From positions 1 to 64,000 of the forward strand of contig JAIOZY010000006.1 of the NCBI GenBank assembly GCA_021740385.1: a DNA stretch of 64,000 nt. The letters run 5' to 3'. This stretch comes from Prolixibacteraceae bacterium. GTDB taxonomy: Bacteria > Bacteroidota > Bacteroidia > Bacteroidales > Prolixibacteraceae. The translations under genes and the position numbers were made by a program. Shown piece by piece: positions 8,301 to 15,487 of the stretch. Below the pieces are notes generated by a model. That model was not told the origin of the DNA and did not search any database. It was given only the letters and a program-made list of their open reading frames with translations. The number at the start of each line of letters is the position of its first letter. Within the stretch, counting starts at the first letter, position 1.

Positions 8301-10253
8301 CAAGCTGAAAATGCGCTTAGGGAAGGTGAGATAAAACTGAAGAACATCATTGAACACAGTACCAATCTTTTCTATAGCCATTCGGCAGAACATGAAATCA
8401 CATTTATCAGTCCGCAGGTACGAAAGTATCTCGGCTATGAACCCGAAGAGGTAATGGAAAACTGGACTAGTTTCATTACCGATAATCCGATTAATGAAAA
8501 GGCCATTGAATATACCGAAAAAGCCATTCAGACCGGTAAGCGTCAGCCCACCTACGAACTTGAAATGCAGCATAAAGATGGACAAAAAATAATAGTTGAG
8601 GTGCGGGAAGCACCTGTTGTAGAAAATGGAAAAGTCGTGTCAATAGTCGGTTCTCTTGCCGACATCACGGAACGTAAAATAGCAGAGGAGGCGCTTAAGA
8701 AAAGCCGCCGCGATTTGCAGGCTTTAATTTCCAACTCTCCGATCTGTACAAAAATAATCAACCTCGATTTCAATCTTCAATACATGAGTGAGTCTGGCAT
8801 TAAACAGCTAAAAATAAATGACGTTAAGGAGTTTTATGGCAAACCGTATCCGTTATATTTCTTCCCTGAAACGTTCAAACGGGAGATGGCTGAAAAACTG
8901 AAAGAGGTAAAAAAGACGCTCAAAACAATGAAACATGAAGGTGAGCTGGCCGATACCGAAGGCAACAGATTATGGTATCACCACATAATGGCCCCGATAA
9001 AAGATGATAAGGGTAAACTGGAATATATCCTGGTCGTTTCCCTGGATATTTCCCAGCGAAAGAAAGTCGAGAATGAACTGTTTGAAGCCAAGGAAAAAGC
9101 CGAAGAAAGCGATCGCTTAAAATCGGCCTTCCTCGCCAATATGAGCCACGAAATACGTACACCCATGAATGGCATAATGGGGTTTGCCGAATTATTGAAA
9201 GAACCCGATTTACATACCGACCAACAACAGGAATACGTTACCATTATTGAAAAAAGTGGCGAACGTATGTTGAATATCATTAACGAGATTATCGACATTT
9301 CAAAAATTGAATCGGGCACAGTGGAAGTTAATCTGAAAGAGGTAAATGTAAATACGCAGTTAGATTATTTGCATACTTTTTTCAAGCCCGAGGCAGCAAA
9401 TAAGGGTCTTGATTTGGTGTTGAAAAATACGTTAACGGCAGAAGAAGCGAACATTGTTACCGATGGCGAGAAAGTTTCTGCTGTTCTCATCAACCTGTTA
9501 AAAAATGCCATAAAATATACGAATAAGGGATGTATTGAATTTGGGTGCGATTTAAAAAAAAATGAAAAATCAACATTCCTGCAATATTCAGTTGCCGATA
9601 CAGGTGTTGGTATTGCATGTGAGCGGCAGGAAGCAATTTTCGATCGTTTTATCCAGGCCGATATTGAAGACATCAACGCACGGCAGGGAGCAGGACTCGG
9701 ACTGGCCATTTCAAAAGCGTACATCGAGATGCTTGGTGGAAAATTATGGCTTGACAGCCAATTAGGGGAAGGCTCAACATTTTATTTCACAATCTCTTAC
9801 AAACCATTAATAAATAAGGTTGATGAAGTTAAACATGAATCGGAAAGTGTAGACGACACACCGCATCTTAACCTGAAAGTATTAATCGCTGAAGACGATG
9901 AATCGTCAATGGAATATATTTCAATTATTATACGCGATTGCGTAAAAGAGGTTGTCCGTGCAAAAACCGGACCTGAAACCATTGAAGCATGCCGTGACAA
10001 CCCGGATATTGATTTAATATTAATGGACATTCAAATGCCTGAAGTGAATGGATATGACGCAACACAACAAATCAGGCAGTTTAATAAAGACGTAGTTATT
10101 ATTGCCCAAACCGCTTATGGGTTAACCGGCGACAGGGAAAAAGCCCTTGAGGCCGGTTGTAACGATTACATTGCCAAGCCCATTAAGAAAGCAAAATTAC
10201 TGGAGTTAATTCAAAAGTATTTTAATTATGAACGGCAAAACCATGCGAAATGA
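5325..10253 (+). CDS. Multi-PAS/GAF hybrid histidine kinase with receiver domain
   Basis: A 1642-residue protein with no membrane helix, so probably a cytoplasmic sensor. By eye it has PAS/PAC units at about 10-120 and 135-250, a glutamine/leucine-rich coiled coil at about 256-315, further PAS units at about 325-445 and 455-575, a GAF domain at about 580-735, and four more PAS units at about 745-1245. HisKA follows, with phosphoacceptor H1275 in NMSHEIRTPMNG, then an ATPase domain (N-box NLLKNAIKYT, DTGVGI, GAGLGLAI) at about 1375-1490, and a receiver at about 1517-1635 with D1568 in LILMDIQMP. There is no output domain, so phosphate must be passed to another protein. The unusual number of sensory modules suggests integration of many signals. 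The neighbouring cheD is the only obvious partner. Confidence 0.93.
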   Translation: MTSKKHVCDSDRIIRLLEDGFLRADNDGNIIMANEAIAVMCGYSSPEEMTGLHMTELYANAHDRSKMISEIRSKGKLRNYELELRRKDGSRFWSQNTIKTFSDEKCNVLGTEGLIKDITKQRQTETDLKHISQLLAATGEMARVGGWQVDTATNKVTWSDETYRIHEVPMDYEPTVEEAINFFHPDDRPILKEALRKAVDKGEPYDLTLRFITAKGKHLITRTKCRAEMKNGKVTKLKGTFQDVTDTKKAEEKLQAANQQLAANEQQLRAANQQLSAANQQLVANEQQLRASNQQLTAMNQQLAATEQQLRANEVELNQAQLFADKIANTTPALVYIYDAKEQKNIWTNDVHKAYFRRLTNNYPNMDLNNIAEFIHEDDFNEVLEKAQEMNDNPDYNNYSVDIRVKSVENEWKWMILKVSTFSRDKNGKLLQTIGALFDITDRKKAELNLKKRNEFIQKILDNFPVGIATNEIDSNKVTYINPKFAGIYGWPKEEFPTTHHFFEKVFPNPEKRMKLQQKIMADIKSGDPERMNWDNLEIITQKGEKRIVHAFNIPLLDQNIMISTVQDVTERKKQERLTNAKSTISQLILHKEDDDLYAGVLDAVLKIMESKYGVFGYINNEGALVCPSMTKDIWSECNMMDKTIVFPKNTWGNSIWGNGLRDKKGAYSNKPFKVPEGHLPVDRFMTIPLVYQNKSVGLISVGNKATDYTDDDFNLLQEIADYLAPVIAEQYQRKIALESLVESEEKFRSLYNQSPMGIYMHELDGRISEVNEVACQQLGYTEEEILKMSVFDIHPKSPETTNLPKVEILKQWKNWKPGFIHTITAEHQRKDGTVFPVEVTTGQLKFGDRTLILSMVQDIKARKKYEAKILDSQQRLKEAEKIGKLGHVDWIVAEQRSYWSDEVFRIYERDPNLGVPGYEEIMNLHAPEDAKRLETAVIEALQNGADYDLDLEAIMPSGNKKTLHIIGKPIADNNGNVTNIKCVVQDITERVQAENALREGEIKLKNIIEHSTNLFYSHSAEHEITFISPQVRKYLGYEPEEVMENWTSFITDNPINEKAIEYTEKAIQTGKRQPTYELEMQHKDGQKIIVEVREAPVVENGKVVSIVGSLADITERKIAEEALKKSRRDLQALISNSPICTKIINLDFNLQYMSESGIKQLKINDVKEFYGKPYPLYFFPETFKREMAEKLKEVKKTLKTMKHEGELADTEGNRLWYHHIMAPIKDDKGKLEYILVVSLDISQRKKVENELFEAKEKAEESDRLKSAFLANMSHEIRTPMNGIMGFAELLKEPDLHTDQQQEYVTIIEKSGERMLNIINEIIDISKIESGTVEVNLKEVNVNTQLDYLHTFFKPEAANKGLDLVLKNTLTAEEANIVTDGEKVSAVLINLLKNAIKYTNKGCIEFGCDLKKNEKSTFLQYSVADTGVGIACERQEAIFDRFIQADIEDINARQGAGLGLAISKAYIEMLGGKLWLDSQLGEGSTFYFTISYKPLINKVDEVKHESESVDDTPHLNLKVLIAEDDESSMEYISIIIRDCVKEVVRAKTGPETIEACRDNPDIDLILMDIQMPEVNGYDATQQIRQFNKDVVIIAQTAYGLTGDREKALEAGCNDYIAKPIKKAKLLELIQKYFNYERQNHAK
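6090..6270 (+). repeat. 21-base repeats encoding a heptad coiled coil
   Basis: Within the hybrid kinase gene, roughly eight imperfect 21-base units encode seven-residue repeats of the type AANQQLx / ANEQQLR. The heptad spacing of leucines predicts a continuous coiled-coil helix linking the second PAS unit to the third. Such in-frame repeats can gain or lose whole heptads without breaking the frame. Confidence 0.85.
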
Positions 10254-10314
10254 TTCGCCCGGCTACCGAGGGCAAATAATTCAGTACTAAAAATTATTTA
10301 AAAAATACTGACCA

Positions 10315-10536
10315 ATGAAAAAAGAAAGCACCATTACTACTTTAGTTATCTTCATCATTTTGATTTCAGCTGTTGCATCTGGATTCGGAATATTTTCTGA
10401 CTTTGGGAAAGGAGCGTTTGAATATGAATCGATTCGGGGAAAAACCATTGAGATATTCGGAAAAGGAGTTTACCGACACATGTCAGCCGATGTAGCCATA
10501 CAAGGCATTGCGCAGGATTACATTACGCTGTTTTGA
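10315..10536 (+). pseudogene. 5' fragment of a membrane protein gene, cut by a deletion
   Basis: The 73-residue frame starts with a good signal-anchor (about residues 9-28) followed by FEYESIRGKTIEIFGKGVYR and HMSADVAIQGIAQDYITLF. This reads like the conserved N-terminus of a larger integral membrane protein, which in relatives I recall continues from that point with more membrane helices. Here the frame stops immediately (TGA 10534-10536), where unrelated glyoxalase sequence begins. The simplest reading is a deletion that removed the rest of this gene and the front of the next. Recognition of the parent family is from memory and moderate in confidence. Confidence 0.6.
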
Positions 10537-10661
10537 AAACCGTAACTGAAGCTGGAGGCGAAATGGTACTTGGAAAGACAAAAATTGAAGCAGAAGGCAG
10601 AGGTTGTTTTGCTTTAATAGTTGATACAGAGGGAAACAAAGTAGGACTTTACGAAGATTAA
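10533..10661 (+). pseudogene. 3' fragment of a glyoxalase/VOC-family gene
   Basis: In the +1 frame relative to the preceding fragment, the sequence encodes TEAGGEMVLGKTKIEAEGRG followed by CFALIVDTEGNKVGLYED and a TAA. This is the typical last 40 residues of a VOC-superfamily glyoxalase-like protein (AGG..., then FALIVDTEGNKVGL). No start or front half exists; the fragment is joined directly to the membrane-protein fragment upstream. It is very probably non-functional, although a read-through or frameshifted product cannot be excluded. Confidence 0.75.
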
Positions 10662-10668
10662 AAAACCA

Positions 10669-10712
10669 ACAGCAGGGGTTCCGGTTAATCCCGGAGTCTC
10701 TGTTGTCTTTTT
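10669..10712 (+). terminator. Intrinsic terminator
   Basis: An imperfect hairpin pairs AACAG...TCCGG (10669-10684) with CCGGAGTCTCTGTT (10691-10704) and is followed by a T-rich stretch to 10712. It lies directly after the glyoxalase fragment and probably ended that former transcript; the AraC gene starts nine bases further on. Confidence 0.6.
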
Positions 10713-10720
10713 AACGGGAT

Positions 10721-11530
10721 ATGGATTATAATATTTCCAAACCATCGCTATTTTTATCTCAATATGTGAAGCAGTATTGGAGTTTAGCGAACTGTGTTCC
10801 TGAAGGTGAAGAGCACGTTCAACGAATTGTTCCCAATGGGCTGTTTGAATTGATTTTTTATTTAGAAAACAAGCCTCAAAGCTCAGATCCGCAAAAGGCA
10901 ATTAGCGACAACATCATTATAACAGGACAGCTAAAAAGTTACCATGACATAAAAATTACCGGAAACCTTTCTCTTTTTGCCATATACTTTCTTCCACACG
11001 GATTATCAATGTTTTTGGATTTACCCATAAAAGAACTCTTTAATCACAGTGTCCCGCTCAAATTAATCGTTAAGGATAAGGTTAATCAACTTGAAGATGA
11101 ACTATCATCAGCAATAACTTTTAAACAAAAAATTGAAGTTGCTGAAAACTTCCTGATTAAACAATTTCAAGAAAATGAAAAGAAATACAGCTACAACAGA
11201 ATAAGAAATGTTATAAATCTTATAAATGAAACAAAGGGCATTATGGATATTGAAGATTTGGTATCCAAAACTTTTTTAAGCAGAAAACAGTTCGAACGTA
11301 CCTTTTCCAATTTTATCGGCACATCACCAAAGCAATTTTTAAAAATTGTACGTTTCCAAAATGCCATTTTTGAAAAGTCGAAAAACGCTGAGTTAAGCTT
11401 AACAGAAATAGCTCACAGGTGCGGGTATTTTGATCAATCACATATGATAAATGATTTTAAAACACTATCTGGAATAACACCGAAACACTATTTCGAAAAC
11501 GAAGGTTTTTTCTCAGATTATTTTGAGTAA
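10721..11530 (+). CDS. AraC family transcriptional regulator
   Basis: A 269-residue regulator. The N-terminal part (about 1-150) resembles the DUF6597-type sensing domain common in Bacteroidota AraC proteins (SQYVKQYWSL, RIVPNGLFELIFYL). The C-terminal part carries two helix-turn-helix motifs, the second in SLTEIAHRCGYFDQSHMIND followed by FKTLSGITPKHYF, the classic AraC pattern. It binds DNA; no effector or target can be inferred because its neighbours are gene fragments on one side and a convergent housekeeping operon on the other. It may have controlled the now-broken upstream genes. Confidence 0.9.
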   Translation: MDYNISKPSLFLSQYVKQYWSLANCVPEGEEHVQRIVPNGLFELIFYLENKPQSSDPQKAISDNIIITGQLKSYHDIKITGNLSLFAIYFLPHGLSMFLDLPIKELFNHSVPLKLIVKDKVNQLEDELSSAITFKQKIEVAENFLIKQFQENEKKYSYNRIRNVINLINETKGIMDIEDLVSKTFLSRKQFERTFSNFIGTSPKQFLKIVRFQNAIFEKSKNAELSLTEIAHRCGYFDQSHMINDFKTLSGITPKHYFENEGFFSDYFE

Positions 11531-11560
11531 TCTGAAACAGAATTTTTCGAAACACAAAAA

Positions 11561-11581
11561 AGCCGGGAACAACGCCCGGCT
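11561..11581. terminator. Bidirectional intrinsic terminator
   Basis: AGCCGGG and CCCGGCT form a perfect stem between the convergent AraC and DUF3127 genes. A run of six A on the left gives a U-tract for minus-strand transcription, and TTT plus later T runs serve the plus strand, so it can stop both transcripts. Confidence 0.8.
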
Positions 11582-11593
11582 TTCGTATTTTCA

Positions 11594-11974
11594 TTAAAAT
11601 GGTAAATCATCATTGGGTTCGTCGCCCCTTTCGGGTTCGGGGGGTGGTGGTGGTACATCATCGGGCGGAAATGGGGAATCCTGTTGTGCCGCCTGTTGTG
11701 TAGGCTGGGCAGGGTTAATGCGCCATGCATTGATGTTGTGGAACCATTTTCCGTTGTATTCCCTCGATTCGATGTTGAACGAAACGTCCACTTCATCGCC
11801 AACAGATATGCCGTTGAGCAGGGAAATTTTGTCGCCAAAAAGCGTAAAACAAACCTTTCGCGGGAACTGGTCGCCGGTTTCGATCACGAATTCCTGTTTC
11901 GACCATTCGTTGCCTGCTTTACTGGTCCCCGATTGTACCGGAAGGAATTGAATGATTTTTCCTTTGATCTCCAT
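11594..11974 (-). CDS. DUF3127 domain protein (SSB-like OB fold)
   Basis: A 126-residue protein. Residues 1-90 match DUF3127 (MEIKGKIIQFLPVQSGTSKA, VGDEVDVSFNIESREYNGKW), a domain related to single-strand DNA-binding OB folds. The C-terminal 35 residues are proline-rich and end in the acidic DDLPF, very like the SSB tail that docks partner enzymes. It is widespread in Bacteroidota and presumably binds nucleic acid, but its precise role is not established. It is the last gene of the minus-strand group that begins at the LytTR regulator, 16 bases after the FKBP lipoprotein gene. Confidence 0.85.
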   Translation of the reverse strand: MEIKGKIIQFLPVQSGTSKAGNEWSKQEFVIETGDQFPRKVCFTLFGDKISLLNGISVGDEVDVSFNIESREYNGKWFHNINAWRINPAQPTQQAAQQDSPFPPDDVPPPPPEPERGDEPNDDLPF

Positions 11975-11990
11975 GCGCGGTTAATTTTTA

Positions 11991-12689
11991 TTATTCAACA
12001 ATTTCGAGCAACTCTACTTCAAAAATAAGGGTTGAATTGGGGCCAATGTTTGGTCCTGCCTGGCGTTGCCCGTAAGCCAGTTCCGACGGAATGTAAAATT
12101 TGTATTTCGAACCAACAGGCATTAATTGCAGGCCTTCGGTCCAGCCTTTAATTACACCGTTGAGCGGGAAAGTAGTGGGTTCGCCGCGATCAACCGAGCT
12201 GTCGAAAACTTCACCATCGATGGTGGTGCCGTGATAATGTACTTTAACCGTGTTTTCGGTAGTGGGTTTCGGTCCGTCGCCTTCTTCAATTACTTCATAC
12301 TGGAGGCCGCTTTCGGTAACCTGTATGCCTTCTTTTTTTGCATTCTCTTCCAGGAAAGCTTCACCTTTTACCTTGTTGGCTTCGGCCTTTTTATCCGATT
12401 CAGCCCGCATGTATGTGCGAATGTAACTGTCGGCTTCCTGTGGGCTTTCAAAAAACTTGTTTTCTTTGCCTTCGAAAGCTTCAATGAGTGCATTGGCCAA
12501 TATTTGCGGGTTTATATCGGGAAATTGTTTTACCAGGTTGTTTCCAACTGAATTTCCCAGTGCATAAGCCACTGTGTCGGCTTGTGTTTCAACTTTTGAA
12601 CTTTGTCCGGTAACCGACCCGTTGTTACAGGCAGTAAAAGCTATTGTAATTACAACAGCAAATGCGAGTATTAAATTTCGATTTTTCAT
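11991..12689 (-). CDS. FKBP-type peptidyl-prolyl isomerase lipoprotein
   Basis: A 232-residue protein beginning with a lipoprotein signal whose lipobox is FTAC (Cys about 21). An N-terminal helical FKBP_N/Mip-like dimerisation domain (about 35-125) is followed by an FKBP catalytic domain (about 140-232) with VKVHYHGTTIDGEVFDSS, FPLNGVIKGW and the terminal LIFEVELLEI. It should catalyse cis-trans isomerisation of prolyl bonds and assist folding of exported proteins from a membrane anchor. It is adjacent to and clearly paralogous with the next upstream isomerase gene (12 bases apart), which lacks the signal peptide. Confidence 0.93.
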   Translation of the reverse strand: MKNRNLILAFAVVITIAFTACNNGSVTGQSSKVETQADTVAYALGNSVGNNLVKQFPDINPQILANALIEAFEGKENKFFESPQEADSYIRTYMRAESDKKAEANKVKGEAFLEENAKKEGIQVTESGLQYEVIEEGDGPKPTTENTVKVHYHGTTIDGEVFDSSVDRGEPTTFPLNGVIKGWTEGLQLMPVGSKYKFYIPSELAYGQRQAGPNIGPNSTLIFEVELLEIVE

Positions 12690-12701
12690 TTCGATTTTAT
12701 T

Positions 12702-13304
12702 TTATAAGATTTCTAATAATTCAACGTCAAAAATAAGTGTGGTTTGCGGGCCAATGACTGCTCCCGTACCGTGTTCGCCGTAAGCAAGGTGCGGAGGGAT
12801 GAACAAACGCCATTTGGCACCAACGCCCATAAGCTGTAATGCTTCTATCCAACCTTTAATAACACCGTTTACGGGAAAAACAGCCGGTTCGCCCCGTTCA
12901 ACCGAACTGTCGAAAACCGAACCGTTGATTAACGTACCGTGATAATGGCATTTAACCTTGTTGGAAAGCGATGGTTTATGCCCGTTGCCGCTGACAAGTA
13001 CTTTGTACTGTAAGCCATTTTCGAGCTGTACAACCCCTTCTTTTTTTGCATTTTCAGTCAGAAAGGCTTTTCCTTCTTTCAGGTTTTTGGCACCCTGACT
13101 GGCTTGCCTGTGGGCAAAAAACTCTTCAATAATTTTGTTTGCTTCATGAGGCGGAATTTCAGGTTTCCTTCCCTCCATCACATCTTCAATGGCTTTAAAT
13201 AAAGCGTTGTACTCGACGGTTTTTATTTGCGACTGCAACAAATTGCTGCCCAAACTTAAACCAATCGCGTAACTAAATTTCTCAACCTGAGTTTCAAACG
13301 TCAT
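12702..13304 (-). CDS. FKBP-type peptidyl-prolyl isomerase, cytoplasmic form
   Basis: A 200-residue FKBP without a signal peptide. It keeps the FKBP_N domain (FSYAIGLSLGSNLL at about 10-23; relatives use this helical part to dimerise) and the FKBP core (VKCHYHGTLINGSVFDSS, FPVNGVIKGWIEALQLM, LAYGEHG, LIFDVELLEIL). It aligns throughout with the lipoprotein FKBP encoded downstream, so the pair looks like a tandem duplication with one copy exported and one kept in the cytoplasm. It is probably co-transcribed with mnmD upstream, although an 84-base gap leaves room for its own promoter. Confidence 0.93.
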   Translation of the reverse strand: MTFETQVEKFSYAIGLSLGSNLLQSQIKTVEYNALFKAIEDVMEGRKPEIPPHEANKIIEEFFAHRQASQGAKNLKEGKAFLTENAKKEGVVQLENGLQYKVLVSGNGHKPSLSNKVKCHYHGTLINGSVFDSSVERGEPAVFPVNGVIKGWIEALQLMGVGAKWRLFIPPHLAYGEHGTGAVIGPQTTLIFDVELLEIL

Positions 13305-13388
13305 ACAATTTTTTTATCCTGCGAAAATAATTAAAAAAGAACAACTAAAAAGTAAAGTATGGTTATCATTTAAAAATTGTTGAAAGGT

Positions 13389-14063
13389 TTAACGGGGTTT
13401 TACGGCCCTCAGCATTTCCCTTTTTCCCGGCGGGCCGGGTATGCGCTCTACTCTGAAACCGGTTTCGGTTAAATTGCGCCTTACTTTTCCCATGGCACAG
13501 TAAGTGACAAAAAGGGCACCGGGCATGCAATTGTCGAAAATTTTACTGAACACTTCTTTTGTCCATAAATCGGGGTGTTTGCCGGGGGCAAAAGCATCGA
13601 AGTACACCAGGTTAAACGGGCCGGTTGATGAAAGTTTTACATGCCTGAAATCTGTTTTTACTTTATAAATGCTAAAGTTAGGTGTGATGTTAACCCGTTG
13701 GTTCCACTTGCATTCGTGTATTTTGCTGAAGTTTTCAGTAAGCGTGTTGTCCGTTATTGCCGCATAATTGAGTTTTTTAACCTCGGGAGCCGAAAGGGGG
13801 TATTTTTCAATGCCGGTATAATTTATTGTAAGGTTTTCACGCAGGGAGGTTTCGAGGGTTAGTAGTGCATTTAAACCGGTCCCGAAACCAACTTCAAGAA
13901 TCGAAATATCTTTTTGTACTATTTTTTTAAATCCGGCATTAATAAAAACGTGCTCCGATTCGGTAATGGCCCCGTTAACCGAGTGGTAGTGCTCATTCAT
14001 TTCCGGAATTTCAATGGTGTATGAACCGTCGGCGGTTAAAACAATATGCCGTTTTAAGGTCAT
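13389..14063 (-). CDS. mnmD: tRNA 5-methylaminomethyl-2-thiouridine methyltransferase MnmD
   Basis: A 224-residue Rossmann-fold methyltransferase matching the stand-alone MnmC N-domain (DUF752): the SAM-binding ILEVGFGTGLNALLTL at about 56-71 and the family signature YFDAFAPGKHPDLWTKE at about 154. It methylates the wobble-uridine aminomethyl group of certain tRNAs in the mnm5s2U pathway. In this form it lacks the FAD oxidoreductase half of proteobacterial MnmC. It follows the LytTR gene by only three bases, so the two are co-transcribed. Confidence 0.9.
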   Translation of the reverse strand: MTLKRHIVLTADGSYTIEIPEMNEHYHSVNGAITESEHVFINAGFKKIVQKDISILEVGFGTGLNALLTLETSLRENLTINYTGIEKYPLSAPEVKKLNYAAITDNTLTENFSKIHECKWNQRVNITPNFSIYKVKTDFRHVKLSSTGPFNLVYFDAFAPGKHPDLWTKEVFSKIFDNCMPGALFVTYCAMGKVRRNLTETGFRVERIPGPPGKREMLRAVKPR

Positions 14064-14066
14064 GTT

Positions 14067-14903
14067 CTATTTAATTTTTAGCAGATCGAATATTTTCTTT
14101 TGGTAACTGGCCGAAAGCGGTACACAATCTTCAGTTATTGAGCTCATAACAAGCTCGTAACCTTTTTTTGCCTTACGAACAAGTTTTACATTTTGAATGT
14201 TGATTGAAAATGAGCGGTGGCAGCGATAGACGGGATAGTCCCTGAATTCATTTTCAAGGGTTTTAAGGTTGTTGCGTATCAGGTACGATTTTTTCCTGTC
14301 TTTATCGGCATAATGAATGTTTACATAATTGTCGTTCGATTCGAGATAGAGCAGGTCGCTGCTTTTTATGGTAATCCGCAGTACCCCTTTTTCATCTTTA
14401 AAAGGGATAAAAACATCGGAAGGTTCCCTGAATTGAGACCTTATCTGGTTGAATTTGCGTGTAATATCTTTCCACGAAAAAAAAAGGATGCTGATGGTGT
14501 AGGGGATAAGCAAAATTAACGAAGTGTTTTGTATGGCACTGTACATGAGTTTGAATGCTGACCGCCGATCGTTGAGGATGAAATGTTCGAGAGCTGAATA
14601 AAACCCACCAAGCAGAAAAATTTCCACCACAATCATAAATATGTAAAGCTCAAGCGTTATTTCATGGTTTTTTTTCAGGGCAAACATTCCTAAACGTGTG
14701 CAAATAATGACAATCATTCCACTTAGTACTACAACGCCCAGTGCAACCAACCGTTTCCACTCTTCAGTTTCATACCAGGTATCGTAGCCAAACGGACGGT
14801 AAATCATTATAAAGATGTATGCAAAAACAGCCGTGAATACAATTTGGATAATTGTATTTTTTCGGCTTGTGAGGTAATCGGGAACCGGTTGACGAAAGTT
14901 CAT
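14067..14903 (-). CDS. Membrane-bound LytTR-domain transcriptional regulator
   Basis: A 278-residue protein with four predicted membrane helices (about 20-37, 50-70, 80-100 and 120-145) followed by a cytoplasmic LytTR DNA-binding domain (about 170-275; SSDLLYLESNDNYVNIHY, YPVYRCHRSFSINI). LytTR domains bind pairs of short direct repeats. This architecture, without a receiver domain, is common in Bacteroidota and implies that DNA binding is controlled directly from the membrane. It is first in the operon with mnmD and the FKBP genes, and candidate LytTR boxes lie about 90-140 bases upstream of its start. Confidence 0.9.
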   Translation of the reverse strand: MNFRQPVPDYLTSRKNTIIQIVFTAVFAYIFIMIYRPFGYDTWYETEEWKRLVALGVVVLSGMIVIICTRLGMFALKKNHEITLELYIFMIVVEIFLLGGFYSALEHFILNDRRSAFKLMYSAIQNTSLILLIPYTISILFFSWKDITRKFNQIRSQFREPSDVFIPFKDEKGVLRITIKSSDLLYLESNDNYVNIHYADKDRKKSYLIRNNLKTLENEFRDYPVYRCHRSFSINIQNVKLVRKAKKGYELVMSSITEDCVPLSASYQKKIFDLLKIK

Positions 14904-14992
14904 TTTTTATTTTTAGTGTGTAAAAATAGTTAAAAAAAATGGGTGATGATGCCTGTTTTTTAAAAAATGAATATTTAAAGCAATAAAACAAT

Positions 14993-15041
14993 TTCACCCC
15001 ATTATGCTTTTATTCACCCCTCTATATTCTTAATTCATCCC
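14993..15041. promoter_or_regulatory. Three phased direct repeats, candidate LytTR operator
   Basis: TTCACCCC occurs at 14993-15000 and 15013-15020, and TTCATCCC at 15034-15041, giving start-to-start spacings of 20 and 21 bases, i.e. two helical turns. LytTR proteins typically bind two short direct repeats separated by 12-13 bases, which is exactly this spacing. The site lies upstream of the divergently read LytTR gene ending at 14903, so autoregulation is a natural inference. Confidence 0.55.
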
Positions 15042-15099
15042 AGAATACGGGAGTGTACAACAAAAATTTTCATGTAAAATAAAAATGGTTTTCATTTGA

Positions 15100-15212
15100 A
15101 GATATTAATTGAAAAACCAACGTGTTTTGCACGCGGTTTTGAAAAGAATATTATTTCCATAACCAATCCAGATTTTCCAGAAACCCGGACCTTGTAAGGC
15201 CGGGTTTTTTTT
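15100..15212 (+). ncRNA. Candidate small RNA with two hairpins
   Basis: In a gap with no coding frame, a hairpin pairs AAAACC and CGTG (15113-15124) with CACG and GGTTTT (15130-15140). It is followed about 40 bases later by a strong intrinsic terminator. A free-standing terminator with a structured leader and no gene in front suggests a short non-coding transcript. No promoter could be pinned down and no known RNA family was recognised, so the boundaries are approximate. Confidence 0.35.
15182..15212 (+). terminator. Strong intrinsic terminator
   Basis: AACCCGG plus CCTT (15182-15193) pairs with AAGG plus CCGGGTT (15196-15206), with an immediate run of eight T. It is orientated for plus-strand transcription but has no protein gene immediately upstream on that strand. 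Confidence 0.8.
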
Positions 15213-15487
15213 ACTCTTTATACGTTCATGTTTTGGAAAACCGGTTTCAGGATAACAACCCTTTAAAAAAGGCTGCAAAATACTCAATAAAGATTTTTTT
15301 TCACCACACTATTTTACATTATGCCCCATTGAAAAACCTGTTTGTCCCCCGATAACGGACAGTACAACATTTCTGTGATATTAAAAAATTAGTGTTGTTA
15401 CTTTGTGTTTAATCATCACGATTGTGCATTGTAAAGGTTAACCCGAAAGTTAGACAATACACTTCATATTCATAACGATCAGATGCA

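Noticed and set aside
7953-8585. 210-codon minus-strand frame within the hybrid kinase gene
   Set aside because: It is antisense to well-conserved PAS domains, with no family resemblance of its own.
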